Shown piece by piece: positions 11,693-26,344 of a stretch of 64,000 bases of DNA. Position 1 is the first letter of the stretch; the number at the start of each line of letters is the position of its first letter. The notes beneath the pieces were generated by a model. The model did no database searches. It was given only the letters and a program-made list of their open reading frames with translations, and was not told the DNA's origin. The translations under genes and the position numbers were made by a program. This stretch comes from Rhyzopertha dominica. Lineage: Eukaryota; Arthropoda; Insecta; Coleoptera; Bostrichidae. The DNA is taken from contig QCXZ01000064.1 in the NCBI GenBank assembly GCA_025024175.1, forward strand, positions 21,076,286 to 21,140,285, given 5' to 3'.

Positions 11693-14600
11693 TTGCTTCA
11701 TTATAGCATATCGGAAGCGAAGACGACCATTAAAAGGCACATTAATTGGTCAAATTAGCAATATTAGAAACGGTGCATTCACTTAAATACGGCATCCTCC
11801 TATGCATTCTGGTAACAGTTGCTTCATTATAGCATATCGGAAGCGAAGACGACCATTAAAAGGCACATTAATTGGTCAAATTAGCAATATTAGAAACGAT
11901 GCATTCACTTAAATACGGCATCCTCCTATGCATTCTGGTAACAGTTGCTTCATTATAGCATATCGGAAGCGAAGACGACCATTAAAAGGCACATTAATTG
12001 GTCAAATTAGCAATATTAGAAACGATGCATTCACTTAAATACGGCATCCTCCTATGCATTCTGGTAACAGTTGCTTCATTATAGCATATCGGAAGCGAAG
12101 ACGACCATTAAAAGGCACATTAATTGGTCAAATTAGCAATATTAGAAACGATGCATTCACTTAAATACGGCATCCTCCTATGCATTCTGGTAACAGTTGC
12201 TTCATTATAGCATATCGGAAGCGAAGACGACCATTAAAAGGCACATTAATTGGTCAAATTAGCAATATTAGAAACGATGCCATTCACTTAAATGCGGCAT
12301 CCTCCTATGCATTCTGGTAACAGTTTGCTTCATTATAGCATATCGGAAGCGAAGACGACCATTAAAAGGCACATTAATTGGTCAAATTAGCAATATTAGA
12401 AACGATGCATTCACTTAAATACGGCATCCTCCTATGCATTCTGGTAACAGTTGCTTCATTATAGCATATCGGAAGCGAAGACGACCATTAAAAGGCACAT
12501 TAATTGGTCAAATTAGCAATATTAGAAACGATGCCATTCACTTAAATACGGCATCCTCCTATGCATTCTGGTAACAGTTGCTTCATTATAGCATATCGGA
12601 AGCGAAGACGACCATTAAAAGGCACATTAATTGGTCAAATTAGCAATATTAGAAACGATGCATTCACTTAAATACGGCATCCTCCTATGCATTCTGGTAA
12701 CAGTTGCTTCATTATAGCATATCGGAAGCGAAGACGACCATTAAAAGGCACATTAATTGGTCAAATTAGCAATATTAGAAACGATGCATTCACTTAAATA
12801 CGGCATCCTCCTATGCATTCTGGTAACAGTTGCTTCATTATAGCATATCGGAAGCGAAGACGACCATTAAAAGGCACATTAAATTGGTCAAATTAGCAAT
12901 ATTAGAAACGATGCATTCACTTAAATACGGCATCCTCCTATGCATTCTGGTAACAGTTGCTTCATTATAGCATATCGGAAGCGAAGACGACCATTAAAAG
13001 GCACATTAATTGGTCAAATTAGCAATATTAGAAACGATGCATTCACTTAAATACGGCATCCTCCTATGCATTCTGGTAACAGTTGCTTCATTATAGCATA
13101 TCGGAAGCGAAGACGACCATTAAAAGGCACATTAATTGGTCAAATTAGCAATATTAGAAACGATGCATTCACTTAAATACGGCATCCTCCTATGCATTCT
13201 GGTAACAGTTGCTTCATTATAGCATATCGGAAGCGAAGACGACCATTAAAAGGCACATTAATTGGTCAAATTAGCAATATTAGAAACGATGCATTCACTT
13301 AAATACGGCATCCTCCTATGCATTCTGGTAACAGTTGCTTCATTATAGCATATCGGAAGCGAAGACGACCATTAAAAGGCACATTAATTGGTCAAATTAG
13401 CAATATTAGAAACGATGCATTCACTTAAATACGGCATCCTCCTATGCATTCTGGTAACAGTTGCTTCATTATAGCATATCGGAAGCGAAGACGACCATTA
13501 AAAGGCACATTAATTGGTCAAATTAGCAATATTAGAAACGATGCATTCACTTAAATACGGCATCCTCCTATGCATTCTGGTAACAGTTGCTTCATTATAG
13601 CATATCGGAAGCGAAGACGACCATTAAAAGGCACATTAATTGGTCAAATTAGCAATATTAGAAACGATGCATTCACTTAAATACGGCATCCTCCTATGCA
13701 TTCTGGTAACAGTTTGCTTCATTATAGCATATCGGAAGCGAAGACGACCATTAAAAGGCACATTAATTGGTCAAATTAGCAATATTAGAAACGATGCATT
13801 CACTTAAATACGGCATCCTCCTATGCATTCTGGTAACAGTTGCTTCATTATAGCATATCGGAAGCGAAGACGACCATTAAAAGGCACATTAATTGGTCAA
13901 ATTAGCAATATTAGAAACGATGCATTCACTTAAATACGGCATCCTCCTATGCATTCTGGTAACAGTTGCTTCATTATAGCATATCGGAAGCGAAGACGAC
14001 CATTAAAAGGCACATTAATTGGTCAAATTAGCAATATTAGAAACGATGCATTCACTTAAATACGGCATCCTCCTATGCATTCTGGTAACAGTTGCTTCAT
14101 TATAGCATATCGGAAGCGAAGACGACCATTAAAAGGCACATTAATTGGTCAAATTAGCAATATTAGAAACGATGCATTCACTTAAATACGGCATCCTCCT
14201 ATGCATTCTGGTAACAGTTGCTTCATTATAGCATATCGGAAGCGAAGACGACCATTAAAAGGCACATTAATTGGTCAAATTAGCAATATTAGAAACGATG
14301 CATTCACTTAAATACGGCATCCTCCTATGCATTCTGGTAACAGTTGCTTCATTATAGCATATCGGAAGCGAAGACGACCATTAAAAGGCACATTAATTGG
14401 TCAAATTAGCAATATTAGAAACGATGCATTCACTTAAATACGGCATCCTCCTATGCATTCTGGTAACAGTTGCTTCATTATAGCATATCGGAAGCGAAGA
14501 CGACCATTAAAAGGCACATTAATTGGTCAAATTAGCAATATTAGAAACGATGCATTCACTTAAATACGGCATCCTCCTATGCATTCTGGTAACAGTTGCT

Positions 14601-17600
14601 TCATTATAGCATATCGGAAGCGAAGACGACCATTAAAAGGCACATTAATTGGTCAAATTAGCAATATTAGAAACGATGCATTCACTTAAATACGGGCATC
14701 CTCCTATGCATTCTGGTAACAGTTGCTTCATTATAGCATATCGGAAGCGAAGACGACCATTAAAAGGCACATTAATTGGTCAAATTAGCAATATTAGAAA
14801 CGATGCATTCACTTAAATACGGCATCCTCCTATGCATTCTGGTAACAGTTGCTTCATTATAGCATATCGGCAGCGAAGACGACCATTAAAAGGCACATTA
14901 ATTGGTCAAATTAGCAATATTAGAAACGATGCATTCACTTAAATACGGCATCCTCCTATGCATTCTGGTAACAGTTGCTTCATTATAGCATATCGGAAGC
15001 GAAGACGACCATTAAAAGGCACATTAATTGGTCAAACTAGCAATATTAGAAACGATGCATTCACTTAAATACGGCATCCTCCTATGCATTCTGGTAACAG
15101 TTGCTTCATTATAGCATATCGGAAGCGAAGACGACCATTAAAAGGCACATTAATTGGTCAAATTAGCAATATTAGAAACGATGCATTCACTTAAATACGG
15201 CATCCTCCTATGCATTCTGGTAACAGTTGCTTCATTATAGCATATCGGAAGCGAAGACGACCATTAAAAGGCACATTAATTGGTCAAATTAGCAATATTA
15301 GAAACGATGCATTCACTTAAATACGGCATCCTCCTATGCATTCTGGTAACAGTTGCTTCATTATAGCATATCGGAAGCGAAGACGACCATTAAAAGGCAC
15401 ATTAATTGGTCAAATTAGCAATATTAGAAACGATGCATTCACTTAAATACGGCATCCTCCTATGCATTCTGGTAAACAGTTGCTTCATTATAGCATATCG
15501 GAAGCGAAGACGACCATTAAAAGGCACATTAATTGGTCAAATTAGCAATATTAGAAACGATGCATTCACTTAAATACGGCATCCTCCTATGCATTCTGGT
15601 AACAGTTGCTTCATTATAGCATATCGGAAGCGAAGACGACCATTAAAAGGCACATTAATTGGTCAAATTAGCAATATTAGAAACGATGCATTCACTTAAA
15701 TACGGCATCCTCCTATGCATTCTGGTAACAGTTGCTTCATTATAGCATATCGGAAGCGAAGACGACCATTAAAAGGCACATTAATTGGTCAAATTAGCAA
15801 TATTAGAAACGATGCATTCACTTAAATACGGCATCCTCCTATGCATTCTGGTAACAGTTGCTTCATTATAGCATATCGGAAGCGAAGACGACCATTAAAA
15901 GGCACATTAATTGGTCAAATTAGCAATATTAGAAACGATGCATTCACTTAAATACGGCATCCTCCTATGCATTCTGGTAACAGTTGCTTCATTATAGCAT
16001 ATCGGAAGCGAAGACGACCATTAAAAGGCACATTAATTGGTCAAATTAGCAATATTAGAAACGATGCATTCACTTAAATACGGCATCCTCCTATGCATTC
16101 TGGTAACAGTTGCTTCATTATAGCATATCGGAAGCGAAGACGACCATTAAAAGGCACATTAATTGGTCAAATAGCAATATTAGAAACGATGCATTCACTT
16201 AAATGCGGCATCCTCCTATGCATTCTGGTAACAGTTGCTTCATTATAGCATATCGGAAGCGAAGACGACCATTAAAAGGCACATTAATTGGTCAAATTAG
16301 CAATATTAGAAACGATGCATTCACTTAAATACGGCATCCTCCTATGCATTCTGGTAACAGTTGCTTCATTATAGCATATCGGAAGCGAAGACGACCATTA
16401 AAAGGCACATTAATTGGTCAAATTAGCAATATTAGAAACGATGCATTCACTTAAATACGGCATCCTCCTATGCATTCTGGTAAACAGTTGCTTCATTATA
16501 GCATATCGGAAGCGAAGACGACCATTAAAAGGCACATTAATTGGTCAAATTAGCAATATTAGAAACGATGCATTCACTTAAATACGGCATCCTCCTATGC
16601 ATTCTGGTAACAGTTGCTTCATTATAGCATATCGGAAGCGAAGACGACCATTAAAAGGCACATTAATTGGTCAAATTAGCAATATTAGAAACGATGCATT
16701 CACTTAAATACGGCATCCTCCTATGCATTCTGGTAACAGTTGCTTCATTATAGCATATCGGAAGCGAAGACGACCATTAAAAGGCACATTAATTGGTCAA
16801 ATTAGCAATATTAGAAACGATGCATTCACTTAAATACGGCATCCTCCTATGCATTCTGGTAACAGTTGCTTCATTATAGCATATCGGAAGCGAAGACGAC
16901 CATTAAAAGGCACATTAATTGGTCAAATTAGCAATATTAGAAACGATGCATTCACTTAAATACGGCATCCTCCTATGCATTCTGGTAACAGTTGCTTCAT
17001 TATAGCATATCGGAAGCGAAGACGACCATTAAAAGGCACATTAATTGGTCAAATTAGCAATATTAGAAACGATGCATTCACTTAAATACGGCATCCTCCT
17101 ATGCATTCTGGTAACAGTTGCTTCATTATAGCATATCGGAAGCGAAGACGACCATTAAAAGGCACATTAATTGGTCAAATTAGCAATATTAGAAACGATG
17201 CATTCACTTAAATACGGCATCCTCCTATGCATTCTGGTAACAGTTGCTTCATTATAGCATATCGGAAGCGAAGACGACCATTAAAAGGCACATTAATTGG
17301 TCAAATTAGCAATATTAGAAACGATGCATTCACTTAAATACGGCATCCTCCTATGCATTCTGGTAACAGTTGCTTCATTATAGCATATCGGAAGCGAAGA
17401 CGACCATTAAAAGGCACATTAATTGGTCAAATTAGCAATATTAGAAACGATGCATTCACTTAAATACGGCATCCTCCTATGCATTCTGGTAACAGTTGCT
17501 TCATTATAGCATATCGGAAGCGAAGACGACCATTAAAAGGCACATTAATTGGTCAAATTAGCAATATTAGAAACGATGCATTCACTTAAATACGGCATCC

Positions 17601-20600
17601 TCCTATGCATTCTGGTAACAGTTGCTTCATTATAGCATATCGGAAGCGAAGACGACCATTAAAAGGCACATTAATTGGTCAAATTAGCAATATTAGAAAC
17701 GATGCATTCACTTAAATACGGCATCCTCCTATGCATTCTGGTAACAGTTGCTTCATTATAGCATATCGGAAGCGAAGACGACCATTAAAAGGCACATTAA
17801 TTGGTCAAATTAGCAATATTAGAAACGATGCATTCACTTAAATACGGCATCCTCCTATGCATTCTGGTAACAGTTGCTTCATTATAGCATATCGGAAGCG
17901 AAGACGACCATTAAAAGGCACATTAATTGGTCAAATTAGCAATATTAGAAACGATGCATTCACTTAAATACGGCATCCTCCTATGCATTCTGGTAACAGT
18001 TGCTTCATTATAGCATATCGGAAGCGAAGACGACCATTAAAAGGCACATTAATTGGTCAAATTAGCAATATTAGAAACGATGCATTCACTTAAATACGGC
18101 ATCCTCCTATGCATTCTGGTAACAGTTGCTTCATTATAGCATATCGGAAGCGAAGACGACCATTAAAAGGCACATTAATTGGTCAAATTAGCAATATTAG
18201 AAACGATGCATTCACTTAAATACGGCATCCTCCTATGCATTCTGGTAACAGTTGCTTCATTATAGCATATCGGAAGCGAAGACGACCATTAAAAGGCACA
18301 TTAATTGGTCAAATTAGCAATATTAGAAACGATGCATTCACTTAAATACGGCATCCTCCTATGCATTCTGGTAAACAGTTGCTTCATTATAGCATATCGG
18401 AAGCGAAGACGACCATTAAAAGGCACATTAATTGGTCAAATTAGCAATATTAGAAACGATGCATTCACTTAAATACGGCATCCTCCTATGCATTCTGGTA
18501 ACAGTTGCTTCATTATAGCATATCGGAAGCGAAGACGACCATTAAAAGGCACATTAATTGGTCAAATTAGCAATATTAGAAACGATGCATTCACTTAAAT
18601 ACGGCATCCTCCTATGCATTCTGGTAACAGTTGCTTCATTATAGCATATCGGAAGCGAAGACGACCATTAAAAGGCACATTAATTGGTCAAATTAGCAAT
18701 ATTAGAAACGATGCATTCACTTAAATACGGCATCCTCCTATGCATTCTGGTAACAGTTGCTTCATTATAGCATATCGGAAGCGAAGACGACCATTAAAAG
18801 GCACATTAATTGGTCAAATTAGCAATATTAGAAACGATGCATTCACTTAAATACGGCATCCTCCTATGCATTCTGGTAACAGTTGCTTCATTATAGCATA
18901 TCGGAAGCGAAGACGACCATTAAAAGGCACATTAATTGGTCAAATTAGCAATATTAGAAACGATGCATTCACTTAAATACGGCATCCTCCTATGCATTCT
19001 GGAAACAGTTGCTTCATTATAGCATATCGGAAGCGAAGACGACCATTAAAAGGCACATTAATTGGTCAAATTAGCAATATTAGAAACGATGCATTCACTT
19101 AAATACGGCATCCTCCTATGCATTCTGGTAACAGTTGCTTCATTATAGCATATCGGAAGCGAAGACGACCATTAAAAGGCACATTAATTGGTCAAATTAG
19201 CAATATTAGAAACGATGCATTCACTTAAATACGGCATCCTCCTATGCATTCTGGAAACAGTTGCTTCATTATAGCATATCGGAAGCGAAGACGACCATTA
19301 AAAGGCGCATTAATTGGTCAAATTAGCAATATTAGAAACGATGCATTCACTTAAATACGGCATCCTCCTATGCATTCTGGTAACAGTTGCTTCATTATAG
19401 CATATCGGAAGCGAAGACGACCATTAAAAGGCACATTAATTGGTCAAATTAGCAATATTAGAAACGATGCATTCACTTAAATACGGCATCCTCCTATGCA
19501 TTCTGGTAACAGTTGCTTCATTATAGCATATCGGAAGCGAAGACGACCATTAAAAGGCACATTAATTGGTCAAATTAGCAATATTAGAAACGATGCATTC
19601 ACTTAAATACGGCATCCTCCTATGCATTCTGGTAAACAGTTGCTTCATTATAGCATATCGGAAGCGAAGACGACCATTAAAAGGCACATTAATTGGTCAA
19701 ATTAGCAATATTAGAAACGATGCATTCACTTAAATACGGCATCCTCCTATGCATTCTGGAAACAGTTGCTTCATTATAGCATATCGGAAGCGAAGACGAC
19801 CATTAAAAGGCACATTAATTGGTCAAATTAGCAATATTAGAAACGATGCATTCACTTAAATACGGCATCCTCCTATGCATTCTGGTAACAGTTGCTTCAT
19901 TATAGCATATCGGAAGCGAAGACGACCATTAAAAGGCACATTAATTGGTCAAATTAGCAATATTAGAAACGATGCATTCACTTAAATACGGCATCCTCCT
20001 ATGCATTCTGGTAACAGTTGCTTCATTATAGCATATCGGAAGCGAAGACGACCATTAAAAGGCACATTAATTGGTCAAATTAGCAATATTAGAAACGATG
20101 CATTCACTTAAATACGGCATCCTCCTATGCATTCTGGTAACAGTTGCTTCATTATAGCATATCGGAAGCGAAGACGACCATTAAAAGGCACATTAATTGG
20201 TCAAATTAGCAATATTAGAAACGATGCATTCACTTAAATACGGCATCCTCCTATGCATTCTGGTAACAGTTGCTTCATTATAGCATATCGGAAGCGAAGA
20301 CGACCATTAAAAGGCACATTAATTGGTCAAATTAGCAATATTAGAAACGATGCATTCACTTAAATACGGCATCCTCCTATGCATTCTGGTAACAGTTGCT
20401 TCATTATAGCATATCGGAAGCGAAGACGACCATTAAAAGGCACATTAATTGGTCAAATTAGCAATATTAGAAACGATGCATTCACTTAAATACGGCATCC
20501 TCCTATGCATTCTGGTAACAGTTGCTTCATTATAGCATATCGGAAGCGAAGACGACCATTAAAAGGCACAATTAATTGGTCAAACTAGCAATATTAGAAA

Positions 20601-22109
20601 CGATGCATTCACTTAAATACGGCATCCTCCTATGCATTCTGGAAACAGTTGCTTCATTATAGCATATCGGAAGCGAAGACGACCATTAAAAGGCACATTA
20701 ATTGGTCAAATTAGCAATATTAGAAACGGTGCATTCACTTAAATACGGCATCCTCCTATGCATTCTGGTAACAGTTGCTTCATTATAGCATATCGGAAGC
20801 GAAGACGACCATTAAAAGGCACATTAATTGGTCAAATTAGCAATATTAGAAACGATGCATTCACTTAAATACGGCATCCTCCTATGCATTCTGGTAACAG
20901 TTGCTTCATTATAGCATATCGGAAGCGAAGACGACCATTAAAAGGCACATTAATTGGTCAAATTAGCAATATTAGAAACGATGCATTCACTTAAATACGG
21001 CATCCTCCTATGCATTCTGGTAACAGTTGCTTCATTATAGCATATCGGAAGCGAAGACGACCATTAAAAGGCACATTAATTGGTCAAACTAGCAATATTA
21101 GAAACGATGCATTCACTTAAATACGGCATCCTCCTATGCATTCTGGAAACAGTTGCTTCATTATAGCATATCGGAAGCGAAGACGACCATTAAAAGGCGC
21201 ATTAATTGGTCAAATTAGCAATATTAGAAACGATGCATTCACTTAAATACGGCATCCTCCTATGCATTCTGGTAACAGTTGCTTCATTATAGCATATCGG
21301 AAGCGAAGACGACCATTAAAAGGCGCATTAATTGGTCAAATTAGCAATATTAGAAACGGTGCATTCACTTAAATACGGCATCCTCCTATGCATTCTGGTA
21401 ACAGTTGCTTCATTATAGCATATCGGAAGCGAAGACGACCATTAAAAGGCACATTAATTGGTCAAACTAGCAATATTAGAAACGATGCATTCACTTAAAT
21501 ACGGCATCCTCCTATGCATTCTGGTAACAGTTGCTTCATTATAGCATATCGGAAGCGAAGACGACCATTAAAAGGCACATTAATTGGTCAAACTAGCAAT
21601 ATTAGAAACGATGCATTCACTTAAATACGGCATCCTCCTATGCATTCTGGAAACAGTTGCTTCATTATAGCATATCGGAAGCGAAGACGACCATTAAAAG
21701 GCGCATTAATTGGTCAAATTAGCAATATTAGAAACGAGTGCCATTCACGTTAAATACGCATCTCTTCTATGCATTCTGGTAACAGTTGGCTTCTATTATA
21801 GCATATCGGAAGTGCAGAAGACGACCATTAAAAAGGCGCATTAATTGGTACAAACTAGCAATATTCGAAGACGTATTCGGCCATTCACTTTAATTACGGC
21901 ATCCTGCTTATGCATTCTGGAAACAGTTGCTTTCATTATAGCATATCGGAAGCGAAGACGATCCATGTAAAAGGCACATTAATTGGTCACCCCATTAGCA
22001 ATATTAGAACAAACGATGCATTCACTTAAATCCACGGGCATCCTCCTATGCATTCTGGTAACAGTTGCTTCATTAAAGCAAATCGGAAGAGAAGACGACC
22101 ATTAAAAGG
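11693..22109 (+). repeat. Homogeneous 126-bp satellite array (~83 monomers)
   Basis: The monomer runs from GTTGCTTCATTATAGCATAT to ...CCTATGCATTCTGGTAACA and is 126 bp, which is 3 x 42. Phase is kept from the gap edge to 22109; the length divided by 126 gives about 82.7 copies. Each monomer carries ATGCATTC twice. Copies are nearly identical in the left and centre. Variants (GGAAACAG for GGTAACAG, AAACTAGC for AAATTAGC, GGCGCATT for GGCACATT) accumulate from about 19 kb rightwards, often about 504 bp (four monomers) apart. Each monomer has an in-frame TAA in the frame that is open in the diverged copies. Bases 21735-22040 are corrupted by many small insertions. Confidence 0.97.
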
Positions 22110-23585
22110 TGTAACGTATATTTTTCGTTACATTTACAAAACTGATTTTAAACGTATTTTAACTCCTCGTATTGCCGTATTGTTGTCAGCCTGAACCGTC
22201 CTTGTTCTCTTTAGTCGTTTTTTTTCCTTTTCCTTTTTGTCACTATCGCAGGTAGAGGTTTACCGTTTGAAAATTAATGAATCGAACGTGAACCGCTGAA
22301 GTTCGTTGTCTGCAATTAGAAATTGTTATTGCTATTCAGCAAATTGGTTGCTGCGAGTTTCTTAGCGTATTAATTTTGGTGATATAATTAATACCAAATC
22401 GGCTTATTGTTTTGTGCCGGATTGGACTTCGAGCACCAATTGGGGAATCTGTTTCGTGAACATTATGAGTTATATTCATCGAAGCAGTATCGGCCGTGTG
22501 CCGGATGCCCATGCAATTCTAAGCGCACTTACCTGTAAGCCGCATAACATCTGAGGTTTGTGAACGTTTATTATATCATATATTTTTAGTACATACCCGT
22601 TTCTTCTTTATCTTAGGTTTTGTTTTCCCCTTTTGTTGATTTTCGTCATAAGTACCATCCACCTGTGGGTTACGTAAGAGTGTAAGCACAACGATAAGCC
22701 ATCGATACCTAGACCACATCGATACGTCGATCCATCCACGTTTGGAGCTCGTCGTCCTCGGAGAGTCAACGTACCTGCAAGATTAGTGATGAGTACAATC
22801 TTTTTGGAATTCATTGAAATATAATTCGTTATAATAACTATATCTTGTACTTACCGTTTGAGTGTTGTTGTCGTGTTTAATCTTGAAACTGCGAAATTAG
22901 AACGATCGAACATTGATTAATTTAAATTGTTATTGTCGTGTTGCTTTAGCTTTAAATTACCTTAATTAATTAGTGTAATACTCCTGTTGGTTCATATACT
23001 TACCTTATTTCATTTCTTACATATTACTTATGTTCATTTAGNACCANTCGTCGTTGGTTATTGCGGCAGGGTTTTCAGAAATATATAGTCGTTACTTACG
23101 TTTTCGCGAATCGCGTCGTACCGAGTTGAACGTAGCGCTACGGTCCGCGTTTGGTCGACGGCGTTTGAATTTCTTTTTTTGATTGAGTTTTTGTTCAATT
23201 ATCTGTTTTAGTGGGCCGCAATCTCCAATCCGCGTTGGCATTTATTTAATTATTTTGTAATAATTATTTTAGCTCAATTGTCTTTGAAAATAATAATTAT
23301 AATCTTGTTTCTTTGGAATACTTACCTTTATCTTGGATTTATGTAACGGTTATAATCGATATAATTAGTTGGGAAGTAAACGAACACTTTATCAATTGCC
23401 TGTTGTTATTATTTCGGCCATCGTCGCTGACTTTTCAGATTTGGAGTCGTACAGTGGGGAACAATCAAATCTGTGGCGCTCCTCTTTTTTCTGTTGTTTG
23501 ATAAACCCCGACCCCCCTACGCTGAGCTACTGTGGTCTCGCGTCCCTGCACTTGGTTTTTTCATCTTAGCTAGTGAGCCGCTACA
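22110..23585. mobile_element. Solo-LTR-like insertion (1476 bp) within the satellite
   Basis: The satellite stops at ...ATTAAAAGG and resumes at AAGGCACAATT, so AAGG (22106-22109 and 23586-23589) is a 4-bp target duplication. The inserted DNA starts TGTAACG and ends GCTACA, the TG...CA ends of an LTR. It has no coding capacity, and its first 23 bases form a small hairpin (TGTAACG...CGTTACA). A solo LTR of a Gypsy-like element is the simplest reading. No internal region is present to confirm the family. Confidence 0.6.
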
Positions 23586-26344
23586 AAGGCACAATTAATT
23601 GGTCAAACTAGCAATATTAGGAACGATGCATTCACTTAAATACGGCATCCTCTTATGCATTCTGGAAACAGTTGCTTCATTAAAGCAAATCGGAATAGAA
23701 GACGACCATTAAAAGGCACAATTAATTGGTCAAACTAGCAATATTAGAAACGATGCATTCGCCTAAATACGACATCCTCTTATGCATTCTGGAAACAGTT
23801 ACTTCATTATAGCAAATCGGAAGCAAAGAACCATTAAAAGGCACAATTGCTCAAACTAGCTATATTAGAAACGATGAATTCACTTTAATATGTCATCCTC
23901 TTATGCACTCTGGAAACACTTGCTTCGTTATAGCAAATCGGAAGAGAAGACGACCACTAAAAGGCACATTAGTTGGTCAAACTAGCAGTATTAAAAACGT
24001 TGCATTCACTTAAATGCGGCATCCTCCTATGCATTCTGGTAACAGTTGCTTCATTATAGCAGATCGGAAGCGAAGCGACCATTAAAAGGCACAATTGGTC
24101 AAACTAGCCTTATTAGAGACGATGCATTCACTTTGATGCGGCATCCCCTTATGCATTCTGGAAACAGTTGCTTCATTATAGGAAATCGGAAGCGAAGACG
24201 ACCATTAAAAGACACAATTGGTGAAACTAGCATTATTAAAAACGAATGCATTCGCTTAAATACGGCATCCTCCTATGCATTCTGGTAACAGTTGCTTCAT
24301 TATAGCATATCGGAAGCGAAGTCGACCATTAAAAGGCACAATTAATTGGTCAAACTAGCAATATTCGAAACGATGCATTCACTTAAATACGGCATCCTCT
24401 TATGCATTCTGGAAACAGTTGCTTCATTAAAGCAAATCGGAAGAGAAGACGACCATTAAAAGGCACAATTGGTCAAACTNGCAATATTAGAAACGATGCA
24501 TTCGCTTAAATACGACATCCTCTTATGCATTCTGGAAACAGTTACTTCATTATAGCAAATCAGAAGCAAAGAACCATTAAAAGGCACAATTGCTCAAACT
24601 AGCTATATTAGAAACGATGAATTCACTTTTATATGTCATCCTCTTATGCACTCTGGAAACAGTTGCTTCGTTATAGCAAATCGTAAGAGAAGACGACCAC
24701 TAAAAGGCACATTAATTGGTCAAACTAGCAATATTAAAAACGTTGCATTCACTTAAATGCGGCATCCTCCTATGCATTCTGGTAACAGTTGCTTCATTAT
24801 AGCAGATCGGAAGCGAAGCGACCATTAAAAGGCACAATTGGTCAAACTAGCCTTATTAAAGACGATGCATTCACTTTGATACGGCATCCCCTTATGCATT
24901 CTGGAAACAGTTGCTTCATTATAGCAAATCGGAAGAGAAGACGACCATTAAAAGGCACAATTAATTGGTCAAACTAGCAATATTAGAAACGATGCATTCA
25001 CTTAAATACGGCATCCTCTTATGCATTCTGGAAACAGTTGCTTCATTATAGCAAATCGGAGGTGAAGACGACCATTAAAAGGCACAATTAATTGGTCAAA
25101 CTAGCATTATTAAAAACGATGCATTCACTTAAATGCTGCATCCCCCTATGCATTCTGGAAACAGTTGCTTCATTATAGCATATCGGAAGAGAAGACGACC
25201 ATTAAAAGGCACCATTAATTGGTCAAACTAGCAATGTTAAAACGATGCATTTACTTAAATTCGCCATCCTCTTATGCATTCTGGAAACAGTTGCTTCATT
25301 ATAGCAAATCGGAAGAGAAGACGACCATTAAAAGACACAATTGGTGAAACTAGCATTATTAAAAACGATGCATTCACTTAAATGCGGCATCCCCCTATGC
25401 ATTCTGGTAACAGTTGCTTCATTATAGCATATCGGAAGAGAAGACGACCATTAAAAGGCACCATAATTGGTCAAACTAGCAATATTAGAAAGGATGCATT
25501 CACTTAAATACGGCATCCTCTTATGCATTCTGGAAACAGTTGCTTCATTATAGCAAATCGGAAGAGAAGACGACCATTAATAGACACAATTTGTGAAACT
25601 AGCATTATTAAAAACGGTGCATTCACTTAAATGCGGCATCCTATGCATTCTGGAAACAGTTGCTTCATTATAGCAAATCGGAAGAGAAGACGACCATTAA
25701 TAGGCACAATTAGTCAAACTAGCAATATTACAAACGATGCATTCACTGAAATACGGCATCCTCTTATGCATTCTGGAAACAGTTGCTTCATTATAGAAAA
25801 TCGGAAGAGAAGACGACCATTAATAGACACAATTGGTGAAACTAGCATTATTAAAAACGGTGCATTCACTTAAATGCGGCATCCTATGCATTCTGGAANC
25901 AGTTGCTTCATTATAGCAAATCGGAAGAGAAGACGACCATTAATAGGCACAATTAGTCAAACTAGCAATATTACAAACGATGCATTCACTTAAATACGGC
26001 ATTTTCTTATACATTCTGGAAATAGTTGCTTCATTATAGGAAATCGGAAGCGAAGACGACCATTAAAAGACACAATTGGTGAAACTAGCATTATTAAAAA
26101 CGAATGCATTCACTTAAATACGGCATCCTCCTATGCATTCTGGTAACAGTTGCTTCATTATAGCATATCGGAAGCGAAGAAGACCATTAAAAGGCACAAT
26201 TGGGCAAACTAGGCTTATTAGAGACGATGCGTTCACTTTAATACGGCATCCCCTTATGCATTTTGGAAACAGTTGCTTCATTATAGCAAATCGGAAGAGA
26301 AGACGACCATTAAAAGACACAATTGGTGAAACTAGCATTATTAA
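23586..26344 (+). repeat. Diverged satellite monomers with higher-order structure, plus orientation
   Basis: Same family as the 126-bp array, but monomers are about 122-126 bp and differ by substitutions and by loss of the extra ATTA block before TTGGTC. A block starting near 23586 recurs about 744 bp later: the distinctive ATATGTCATCCTCTTATGCAC is at about 23888 and again near 24632, a six-monomer higher-order repeat. A dimer of about 245 bp recurs at 25570-26000. Open frames of 62-111 codons here are by-products of the repeat. Confidence 0.92.

Noticed and set aside
11693..22109. CRISPR-like regular array
   Set aside because: The whole 126-bp monomer repeats with no unique spacers; it is a tandem satellite in an insect genome.
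23313..23569. Small plus-strand genes inside the 1.48-kb insertion
   Set aside because: Two overlapping short frames with no recognisable content; the insertion has LTR ends and is non-coding.
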